Assembly: GCA_003635265.1 (NCBI GenBank)
Contig: PYIZ01000010.1
Span: 335,044-399,043 of the forward strand
DNA length: 64,000 nt
Source: Candidatus Poribacteria bacterium
Lineage (GTDB): Bacteria; Poribacteria; WGA-4E; PCPOR2b
Direction of reading: 5' to 3'
The notes beneath the pieces are model-generated. The model was given only the letters and a program-made list of their open reading frames with translations, was not told the DNA's origin and made no database searches. The position numbers and the translations under genes were made by a program. Position 1 is the stretch's first letter; each line of letters opens with the position of its first letter. Shown in pieces: positions 25,637-32,974 of the stretch.

Positions 25637-28600
25637 CCACGGCGGTGCTGTCGGGGGAGCTGTTGGAACGGCTCTCGGTGCTGCTGGAACAGCCATTGGG
25701 GTAGGTCTCGGTGCCGCTGGGACAGCTATTGGGGCAGCTGCCGGTGCTGTTATAATCGCTGTCAGTGTTGTTGACCTTGGAATCCGCCTCATTGCCACTG
25801 TTGTCTGGCATACAGATAGTCTGTCAAGTATGACACTCTTTCCCAATGGAGGCATAATTGGTGTTGTAGTTTCAAATCTTATTCACTTGGGAGATTCGCA
25901 GGCGCTGGCACCCCACACTACACTCACATACGACTCACCTATCAACAGTATCGCTTTTAGCCCTAATAAACCACTACTTGCTAGTGCGAGTGCTGATAGT
26001 ACAATCCAATTGTGGAACCTCAATACAGACACACTCCAAGCTACCCTCCAAGGGCATACGAGTGATGTCTTGAGTATTGCCTTCAATCCCGACGGCTCGC
26101 TACTTGCCAGTGCAAGTGCTGATAGTACAGTCCGATTATGGAACCCGATAACAGAAACACTCCAAGCCACGCTTGAAGCGCATACGAGTGATGTCTTGAG
26201 TATTGTCTTTAATTCCGATGGCTCGCTACTTGCCAGTGGAGGCGCTGACGGCACAGTTCAACTATGGAACCCCATAACAGAAACGCTCGAAGCTACACTT
26301 GAGATGCATATGGATAGTGTCTTGAGCGTCGCCTTCAGCCCCGATGGGTCCCTGCTCGCCAGTGGGAGTGCTGATGGCTTAGTCGGATTATGGGACACCC
26401 ACACAGAGACACTCCAAGCCACACTTGGGCATGAGTCACCTGTTTTGAGTGTTGCCTTTAGTCCTGACGGCGATTTACTCGCAACTGGAAGTATGGACGG
26501 GGTAGCTCGTTTGTGGGACCCTTATATGCCAGAACATAAAGCCACGCTTGGGCATGAGTCGCCCGTTGAGAGCGTTGCCTTTGATGGAAATATGCTCGTC
26601 ACCGGAAGTCAGGATGGTCGGGTTCGCCAGTGGGAGATCACATCCGAAACTGCCCCAACCTCCGTAACCCAGAGATCAGGTTCGGTCTGTCAGGTTGGGG
26701 ATATTCTTGCGCCCGGGGAGAGCTGCATTTACCCCGACACCGATGCCACATTTTCCGTGCTTGATAACGGGCAAGCACAGTTGGACATCCCCGACTTACC
26801 TTCGTGGATCAACAATGTATCCATCGGTGGTTCGCTGAGTCTTACTGCAACCATCAATGATGAGGATTATCACTTCGTTGCCACAGAACTCTCCAGCGGT
26901 TCATGGGAAATAGAGGAACTGGGCGACAGCAGCGATTCGGATGGCGACCAAACACCTAGAGGCAGCGAGAGTCAGCCGGACGGGATAGCAGCTTCAACAA
27001 CAGCTCCATTAACAGAGACAACTTTAGATGAAAGTGTTGTCACACTTACTCTGAATGGTGGAATTTATGAAGACTCCAGTTTCAAGATCAGAGACGATGT
27101 AACAGTGTCGACTAGCATCTCAGGCGTTACTGTTGGAACATTTGATATTGACCGTGTGAGTGACACACAAGTCACTGTTGAACTCACATTCGATGGCACC
27201 GATTTCGACACAGATTCCACAATCACCTTCACCGTAGGCGCAGGGGCAATAGCAAACTACAGTGGGGCCGCATTCACCGCACAAGTTCCCGTCACCGCGA
27301 GTACGGAGTCGTTGGTAGCCTCAACGACTGCTCCCTTGACAGAAGCGACGTTGGATGGAAGCGTTGTAACCCTCACACTCAGTGGCAGGAATTTTGAGCG
27401 ATCTAGTTTCAGGATTAGAAACGCTGTGACAGTTTCTGGCATCCCAGGTGTAACTGTTGGCACGTTTGATGTAGACCGTGTCAGCGATACAGAGGTGACC
27501 GTTGAACTGACATTCGGCGGAAACATCGACACAAATAGTACGCTAACCATTACCGTAGCGGAAGGGGCAATAGCAAACTACAGTGGGGCCGCATTCACCG
27601 CACAGATACCCGTCACCTCGGGTTCGGAGTCGTTGGTAGCCTCAACCACAGCTCCGTTAACAGAGGCAACTTTGGATGAAAGCGTGGTCACACTGACACT
27701 CAGTGGTAGGACTTATGAAGACTCTAGTTTCAGTGTCAGACGTGCCGTGACGGTATCCGGCATTGACGGTGTCACTGTCGGGACGTTCGATATAGACCGC
27801 GTAAGCGATACAGAGGTGACCGTTGAACTTGAATTTGATGGCACCGACTTCGACATCGATGCCACCCTCACCGTCACTGTGGAATCAGGAGCAATATCAG
27901 GCTACGATGGCCCCGCATTCACTAATCACATACCCGTTTCTGCGTCCATGGAATCGGTAGTAGCCTCAACTACATCTCCATTGACAGAATCAACCTTGGA
28001 TGAGAGCGTGGTCACACTAACCTTAAGTGGTCGTACTTTTGAACGATCCAGCTTCAGAATCAGAGATGCGGTGACCGTATCCGGCATTGACGGTGTCACT
28101 GTCGGAACGTTCGGTGTAAGGCGCGAAACCGACACAACAGTAACGATTGAACTAACATTCGACGGAAACTTCCAAACCGCTAGCACGCTTATCTTCACCG
28201 TGGGACCGGGAGCAATAGCAAACTACAGCGGATCCGCACTCACAGCAGAAGTATCCGTCACCGCCGGGCTTGAAGCTGATGCAAACAACGACGGTGTGGT
28301 GGACCTCCAAGATTTGGTGTTGGTGGCATCAAATTACGGGCAGACAGGGATAAACAGCGCCGATATCAATGGGGATGGGGTCGTAAATATTGATGATCTC
28401 ACCACAGTCGCTGGAGCACTAGACAACGCTGGAGCCGCACCTTCGGCATATCCGCAGATACTTGAATTATTCACCGTTGCGGATGTAAAATTATGGCTTT
28501 CCCACGCACAGCAACTCGACCTCACAGACCCAACAGCCCTAAAAGGTATTCTCTTCTTAGAGCAACTTCTTGCAACACTGCTCCCGAAAGAAACTGTTCT

Positions 28601-28880
28601 GCTGCCCAACTATCCCAATCCGTTCAATCCGGAGACGTGGATACCGTACCACCTCGCAAACGATGCAGATGTGACCTTGACTATCTACGACATGAGTGGG
28701 CAAGTGGTTCGGCAGTTTGGGCTGGGATATCAAGTTGCGGGAAGGTATCAGAACCGTAGCCGTGCCATCTATTGGAACGGCAAAAATGAACTCGGTGAGC
28801 AAGTAGTTAGTGGAGTGTATTTCTACCACCTATCCGCAGGCGATTATTCTGCCACTCAGAAAATGCTCATCTTGAAGTAA
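25554..28880 (+). CDS. Large secreted WD40 / beta-sandwich-repeat / dockerin / sorting-domain protein
   Basis: 1108 residues from the ATG at 25554, with AAGGAG eight bases ahead (a longer frame from 25461 lacks this). Order: signal peptide (about 1-27); a glycine/alanine zipper-like stretch (28-75); six WD40 repeats (about 119-362, SVAFSPDGSLLASGSADG..LW); a short beta domain; four tandem beta-sandwich repeats of about 105 residues (about 479-902, ASTTAPLTEATLDESVVTL start); a dockerin I domain (905-960); and the YPNPFNPETWIPYHL sorting domain ending MLILK. Probably exported and displayed on the surface. Ligand unknown. A modular adhesion or assembly scaffold is an inference. Confidence 0.88.
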   Translation: MKNMATNQKFILLMLITAFLTCWIQGVSHGGAVGGAVGTALGAAGTAIGVGLGAAGTAIGAAAGAVIIAVSVVDLGIRLIATVVWHTDSLSSMTLFPNGGIIGVVVSNLIHLGDSQALAPHTTLTYDSPINSIAFSPNKPLLASASADSTIQLWNLNTDTLQATLQGHTSDVLSIAFNPDGSLLASASADSTVRLWNPITETLQATLEAHTSDVLSIVFNSDGSLLASGGADGTVQLWNPITETLEATLEMHMDSVLSVAFSPDGSLLASGSADGLVGLWDTHTETLQATLGHESPVLSVAFSPDGDLLATGSMDGVARLWDPYMPEHKATLGHESPVESVAFDGNMLVTGSQDGRVRQWEITSETAPTSVTQRSGSVCQVGDILAPGESCIYPDTDATFSVLDNGQAQLDIPDLPSWINNVSIGGSLSLTATINDEDYHFVATELSSGSWEIEELGDSSDSDGDQTPRGSESQPDGIAASTTAPLTETTLDESVVTLTLNGGIYEDSSFKIRDDVTVSTSISGVTVGTFDIDRVSDTQVTVELTFDGTDFDTDSTITFTVGAGAIANYSGAAFTAQVPVTASTESLVASTTAPLTEATLDGSVVTLTLSGRNFERSSFRIRNAVTVSGIPGVTVGTFDVDRVSDTEVTVELTFGGNIDTNSTLTITVAEGAIANYSGAAFTAQIPVTSGSESLVASTTAPLTEATLDESVVTLTLSGRTYEDSSFSVRRAVTVSGIDGVTVGTFDIDRVSDTEVTVELEFDGTDFDIDATLTVTVESGAISGYDGPAFTNHIPVSASMESVVASTTSPLTESTLDESVVTLTLSGRTFERSSFRIRDAVTVSGIDGVTVGTFGVRRETDTTVTIELTFDGNFQTASTLIFTVGPGAIANYSGSALTAEVSVTAGLEADANNDGVVDLQDLVLVASNYGQTGINSADINGDGVVNIDDLTTVAGALDNAGAAPSAYPQILELFTVADVKLWLSHAQQLDLTDPTALKGILFLEQLLATLLPKETVLLPNYPNPFNPETWIPYHLANDADVTLTIYDMSGQVVRQFGLGYQVAGRYQNRSRAIYWNGKNELGEQVVSGVYFYHLSAGDYSATQKMLILK

Positions 28881-28972
28881 AGGAAGAGCAACAGAAAGAA
28901 AGATAGATGTCTGTTTTCTTTCTAGACCTTGCTCAAAAATCTAGAGTTTATTCTAACTTAAAAGGAAAAGAG

Positions 28973-29473
28973 ATGAAAGAGTTTCAACGAGTAATCTTCC
29001 GTTCGTTTTTGTGGCTAGTTACCTTTTGTGCAGTCCTTGTTATCGGAATCACCGGTTGTGGTGGTGATAGTGGTGGCGCTGATAATGATGCTGGTGATAA
29101 CAAATGGGTCGGCACTTGGAGTCTCGAAACCTTTGATGGTCAAACCTTGGAACAAGTTTTGGAACAACAATTGGGAACAGAGGGAGTAACTGTTTCCATC
29201 GTTACCAACAACTGGACATTTAATGACGACGGAACATTGGAAGCGGAGATCAGTTTTAAGCTTGGAAATCAGGGCGAAGACTCTCCAATTGCAATAACGA
29301 GTTCAAATAAAACAACGGGCACTTACTCCCTATCTGGTTCCAACTATACTCTCACGCTGGAAGAGATTCCTATCGCTTCTCTCAAAGAAAACACCGGCAC
29401 ATGGTCTAGAGAAGGGAATACGCTCACGCTAAACAGTGATGATGGCGAGACCATTACCTTCAACAAAAATTAA
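28973..29473 (+). CDS. Small lipoprotein, lipocalin-like, copy 1
   Basis: 166 residues from the ATG at 28973, behind an AAAGGAAAAGAG ribosome site (an in-frame ATG at 28907 has none). Lipobox ITGC at about residue 26, then repeated glycines and a body with WVGTWSLETFDGQTLEQ, W-T-F-N-D-D-G-T and TGTYSLSGSNYTLTL, and finally GTWSREGNTLTLNSDDG, a lipocalin-like beta-barrel outline. A paralogue is at 31278; both share their upstream leader sequence, so they look like a local duplication. No function assigned. Confidence 0.8.
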   Translation: MKEFQRVIFRSFLWLVTFCAVLVIGITGCGGDSGGADNDAGDNKWVGTWSLETFDGQTLEQVLEQQLGTEGVTVSIVTNNWTFNDDGTLEAEISFKLGNQGEDSPIAITSSNKTTGTYSLSGSNYTLTLEEIPIASLKENTGTWSREGNTLTLNSDDGETITFNKN

Positions 29474-29647
29474 AGCCTAATCGGGTTGATACTTTTCTTA
29501 TTAAATCAATCCGAGTTGCCGTCTCAATGAGAAAGGTGTCAACCGCGTCGTTCCCAGAGAGGTTTATGAAACGAAACTTGGAGCCATTGAATTATCAATC
29601 GGTTCTATCAACTTGATAGCCAACGCACCCTAAATTAGGAGGAAGTT

Positions 29648-29938
29648 ATGTTAAGGAGATGTATAGCCGTCGTGCTCATGCTAGCAATTCTGCTTGTCAC
29701 GGGTTGCGCCGGGCACATCCACAAAGTAGGCAACGGCCCACAAGGCAATGACGTGGTGGTAGCCCGTCAATGGTACGTGTTGTTCGGATTAGTGCCAGCC
29801 AATAGAGTTGACACAAATGCCATGGCAGGTACGGCAACCGACTATGAAATTAGGACGGGGTATACCGTATTCGATCTATGTGTCACTTACTTCACCTGTT
29901 ATTTCATCGGTTCCCGAAAGGTAATTGTTCGGAAATAG
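29648..29938 (+). CDS. Small lipoprotein resembling the Bor family
   Basis: 96 residues with a signal peptide and VTGC lipobox, then HIHKVGNGPQG and WYVLFGLVPANR. The pattern resembles the Bor lipoprotein family of phage and pathogenicity loci; the match is from memory of motif only. An AGGAGG site precedes the ATG. It stands alone between the two duplicated lipoproteins. Confidence 0.6.
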   Translation: MLRRCIAVVLMLAILLVTGCAGHIHKVGNGPQGNDVVVARQWYVLFGLVPANRVDTNAMAGTATDYEIRTGYTVFDLCVTYFTCYFIGSRKVIVRK

Positions 29939-30051
29939 CCGAGGCTCATGTGAAAAGGAAGGACAGCACACAAACAGCAACCGATGGTCGCTATTGCAAG
30001 ATTTCTTAACGTGAACCATAATCTATATCGAATTTAATAAATCCTAAATCA

Positions 30052-30086
30052 GAGTCCATATATATTTCAGTTTGAGATATGGACTC
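30052..30086 (+). terminator. Perfect 10-bp hairpin followed by T-rich DNA
   Basis: GAGTCCATAT (30052-30061) pairs with ATATGGACTC (30077-30086), loop of 15 bases, then CATTTTTCG. It lies between the Bor-like gene and the next ATG at 30117, so it may end the upstream transcript or act in the 5' leader of the outer-membrane protein gene. Confidence 0.5.
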
Positions 30087-30116
30087 CATTTTTCGTTTCA
30101 GAAGGAGACTGTTAAT

Positions 30117-31067
30117 ATGTTTACCCCAAAACGAAAATGGGAACTTGTACTTGGTTTTGCGTTGTTTGTTTTGCCAGTTATCTCCGCTGCGGCACAAGCG
30201 GAGGTTCCCACTGTCTGCCTGATTGGAGACCATCCGGGCATCCCCGAATCTGATGCACAGACCGCAGCGCTATTGGTGTGTGATGAACTGCGCAAGCACG
30301 GCATATCAATCGCCGCCCCCGTATATGAAGCACCTGCTTCAGCCAGCGTGTATCGCGTCGTTTTGCGCCGGCTGGGCGAGAAAATTATCGTGCGATTGAG
30401 TCAAGAAAACCCTATCGGCACGATCATCGCCGAACAGCAACTAACCTTGGCAAATATCGAAGAGATGATCCCTGCAGCACCGAGACTGGTTAATGCGCTT
30501 GTCCACAGCAAACCAATCGATGATACAGTTGATATGGAAAACGTCACGGAACAGGAGGCTCGCGAACTCCGCAAGATATCGGGTGAATCCCTCTGGCATT
30601 TAGAAATCTTCGGAACCTTTGTTCCCGGTACAGACATAGCAGCTGAACCTGGCTATGGGTGGGGTTGGTCTTATCAAACACCCTCCTATGCTGTGGGGTC
30701 CGACCTTCGGTTTGCTGTGAACTATGAGGACGACTATACGGACGACAGCGACGGTTTCGGCTACGCTTCTTGGGCAATCGGCGGACGTTACTTCCTCAAC
30801 AAACAGAATATTTCACCCTATGTAGGCGGTGGACTCGCCATAATGCTTGTCGGGTATGAAAGGGATTATTATGATTCAGAAGGGGATTTCGGCTTAGGTG
30901 TTTATGGTGTTGCCGGAGTAGAGGCACTACGCCTTACCCAGAGTCGCTTGAATCTTGAGCTGCGAATAGATAGACCATTCTTTACGTTAGAAAGCCAAGA
31001 CATCATGCCGATAACAGTTGGCATCTCGTTTTCTCGGAATTATAATCCCGGCGGTTGTCTGTTCTGA
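30117..31067 (+). CDS. Outer-membrane beta-barrel protein, unassigned
   Basis: 316 residues from the ATG at 30117 (AAGGAG eight bases ahead; the longer frame from 30072 has none). A signal peptide ends near AQA; residues 30-170 form an alpha/beta domain; the rest shows the alternating aromatic pattern of a small barrel (YGWGWSYQTPSYAVGSDLRFAVNYEDD, GGRYFLNKQNISPYVGGGLAIM) and ends with MPITVGISFSRNY. Probably an outer membrane protein with a periplasmic head. No family name recognised. Confidence 0.7.
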   Translation: MFTPKRKWELVLGFALFVLPVISAAAQAEVPTVCLIGDHPGIPESDAQTAALLVCDELRKHGISIAAPVYEAPASASVYRVVLRRLGEKIIVRLSQENPIGTIIAEQQLTLANIEEMIPAAPRLVNALVHSKPIDDTVDMENVTEQEARELRKISGESLWHLEIFGTFVPGTDIAAEPGYGWGWSYQTPSYAVGSDLRFAVNYEDDYTDDSDGFGYASWAIGGRYFLNKQNISPYVGGGLAIMLVGYERDYYDSEGDFGLGVYGVAGVEALRLTQSRLNLELRIDRPFFTLESQDIMPITVGISFSRNYNPGGCLF

Positions 31068-31277
31068 TTTCGGACTCAGTTTGAACAGGCGAAGTTAGAG
31101 GCAGCCGTAAATCAATCATAGTTATTGCTGCCATCTCTTTTTTTTATTCATGCAGTCATTTGGTATAAGCTGTGAGTAGCAAAAAGTTGCCAAAAAAAAG
31201 TAGGCATTTCTTGCCGGTTTTCCTTTTATTCCTCATTTACAAATCTAAAGTTTATTCTAACTGAAAAGGAGAAAAAA

Positions 31278-31784
31278 ATGTTTGCACAAGTAACCCTCCG
31301 TTCGTTTTTGTGGTTAGTTAGTCTTTGGGCAATTCTTATTATCGGAATCATCAGTTGTGGTGGTGATGATGATGACAATGATTGGGTCGGTACATGGGCA
31401 ATGGAAACTGTTGATGGCGAAAGTCTTGAACAAGATTTTGCAGAAGATTTTGGAGACGCTGACACAGACCTCGACATTACCGCCAACGAATGGACGTTTA
31501 ATAACGATGGAACAATGGAAATGGAATTCGGTGTGAAGTTTGAAGTGAAAGAGCAGGGCTTAACTATTTCAGGGGAAGGTTCAATAAGAATGATGGGAAC
31601 TTATTCCCTATCTGGCTCCAACTACACACTCACACCTAAAGAAGTAGAAGGAACCGGTCTGTTTGAAGGAGACGTAGAGCCAGTCGGTCCTACAGACGAA
31701 GAGACCGGTACATGGTCTAGAAATGGGAATACTCTCACACTTAACAGCGATGATGGTAGTACCATCGTCTTCAACAAGAAATAA
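31278..31784 (+). CDS. Small lipoprotein, lipocalin-like, copy 2
   Basis: 168 residues with lipobox IISC and the same body as 28973: WVGTWAMETVDGESLEQ, W-T-F-N-N-D-G-T, GTYSLSGSNYTLTP, GTWSRNGNTLTLNSDDG. Its leader (AAATCTAAAGTTTATTCTAA before an AAAAGGAG site) repeats the leader of copy 1, which shows a duplication that included regulatory DNA. The Asp-rich DDDD run after the lipobox Cys is unusual. Confidence 0.8.
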   Translation: MFAQVTLRSFLWLVSLWAILIIGIISCGGDDDDNDWVGTWAMETVDGESLEQDFAEDFGDADTDLDITANEWTFNNDGTMEMEFGVKFEVKEQGLTISGEGSIRMMGTYSLSGSNYTLTPKEVEGTGLFEGDVEPVGPTDEETGTWSRNGNTLTLNSDDGSTIVFNKK

Positions 31785-31806
31785 ACTCAATAGGGTTAAC
31801 GTCTTT

Positions 31807-31833
31807 GGGGGGTAGGTGTGCTACCTACCCCCC
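31807..31833 (+). terminator. Strong GC hairpin after the lipoprotein
   Basis: GGGGGGTAGGT (31807-31817), loop GTGCT, ACCTACCCCCC (31823-31833). It starts 23 bases beyond the stop at 31784, so it could terminate the transcript, though no T-run follows. Confidence 0.55.
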
Positions 31834-31871
31834 AAGATAGGTACTTCTCCGAGAAATCAAGTGGCCTGTAG

Positions 31872-31891
31872 GTCGAGATTCATATCTCGAC
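31872..31891. repeat. 8-bp hairpin GTCGAGAT-TCAT-ATCTCGAC
   Basis: A perfect stem in the 580-base gap 31785-32364. The gap also holds the terminator-like stem at 31807, a possible micro-ORF (-) and a promoter (+). Confidence 0.45.
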
Positions 31892-31910
31892 GCCCAAATG
31901 TCAACCGAAT

Positions 31911-31994
31911 CTACTTTGGCCGGCAATTGCTGAGAAAGAATAGAAAAACCATGAGATGAATCTGGAGTCGCTTATATGCTTGTTCTTTGCTCAT
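31911..31994 (-). CDS. Possible 27-residue membrane micro-protein
   Basis: ATG at 31994 preceded by AGGAGG at 32004-31999 with four bases between. The product MSKEQAYKRLQIHLMVFLFF continues L-S-N-C-R-P-K and stops, giving a basic N-terminus and one short hydrophobic helix. There is no homologue that I recognise. The strong ribosome site is the only support. A similar case occurs at 57959. Confidence 0.4.
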   Translation of the reverse strand: MSKEQAYKRLQIHLMVFLFFLSNCRPK

Positions 31995-32131
31995 TTTACC
32001 TCCTGAACAAGTGTAATGCTATCTCCTTTACTTGAGATGTCCTGAAAAAACAAAAGTGTCTCGCGAAGGCAAACATACAATCAAAGAAACAAACGAAAAC
32101 TAAATAGTCCTAGCCAAGTACTAAAAAAGCG

Positions 32132-32161
32132 TTGACTTACATCTCGATTTTGTCGTATTCT
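32132..32161 (+). promoter_or_regulatory. Promoter in the gap before the toxin-antitoxin pair
   Basis: TTGACT (32132-32137), an 18-base spacer, TATTCT (32156-32161), followed by TGATCG. Nearly the same as 24372-24401. The DUF433 start is about 200 bases downstream, so a long leader would result. Confidence 0.55.
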
Positions 32162-32364
32162 GATCGCCATGAACGTCGTCAGGCAATTCATCGTCGGTCT
32201 CTCAAGACATGCCATGAATAGCACTATGGCTCACTTTAACCGTAGAAGTATTGATCCGTTTTACCGTAAGTAAGGGCAAACATTTGTTGTGCCCATCCGA
32301 AAAATTGAACAACTAAACTCTGGTCGTCAAACAGTCATCACATAAGGACAGAGGGAGACTAAAA

Positions 32365-32592
32365 ATGGCAGAAATTGTTGTAAACCCGAGAATACTTGGA
32401 GGAAAACCGATTATCAAAGGAACTCGCATATCCGTAGAGTTCATCCTTGACTTGCTCGCTTCCGATGTAAGTGAAGAAGAGATTCTTGAAGATTATCCAC
32501 ATTTAACCAAAGAGGAGATTCACGCTTGCCTCAGATATGCGGCTCGTTGCTACAAGAATGAGGTATATCTGGAGTTGGAGCCAGTCCCATGA
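32365..32592 (+). CDS. DUF433 antitoxin-like protein
   Basis: 75 residues; NPRILGGKPIIKGTRISVEFILDLLASDVSEEEILEDYPHLT is the DUF433 core, a winged-helix antitoxin that usually accompanies a DUF5615 PIN-like toxin. Its stop overlaps the toxin ATG by four bases (ATGA). GGGAGA site precedes the ATG. Confidence 0.9.
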   Translation: MAEIVVNPRILGGKPIIKGTRISVEFILDLLASDVSEEEILEDYPHLTKEEIHACLRYAARCYKNEVYLELEPVP

Positions 32593-32966
32593 AATTTCAC
32601 CAGCTACGAGTTCTCACCGATGAGAATGTCTCTCCAAAGGTTGTGGCTTTTCTCAGAAATCATGGTCTTGACGTGTTAGACACGAAGGAACAAAAATGGC
32701 ATGGCAAAAGTGACGACGAGTTGCTTGAAATTGCGTATCATGACAATCGCTGGGTGTTGACTCATGATGCGGATTTTGGGATGTTAGCCATTCATGAAGA
32801 TCAGCCTTATCTTGGTATCATTTTTCTGCGGATTAGGAACCTGAAGTCTTACAATGTTATCAGAGTCTGTAACCAACTTTTGCATCATGAGATAGATTTT
32901 TCACAGCGAGCCTTGGTAGTCGTTGAAGAAGCCCGACTCCGTATTCGTCAGGCAAGTGAAGACTGA
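32589..32966 (+). CDS. DUF5615 PIN-like toxin
   Basis: 125 residues with LRVLTDENVSPKVVAFLRNHG at the start and WVLTHDADFG in the middle, the acidic active-site pattern of the DUF5615 (Mut7-C-like/PIN-like) family. Such proteins are predicted ribonucleases in toxin-antitoxin modules. Coupled to the DUF433 gene. Confidence 0.88.
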   Translation: MKFHQLRVLTDENVSPKVVAFLRNHGLDVLDTKEQKWHGKSDDELLEIAYHDNRWVLTHDADFGMLAIHEDQPYLGIIFLRIRNLKSYNVIRVCNQLLHHEIDFSQRALVVVEEARLRIRQASED

Positions 32967-32974
32967 GGAGCGCA

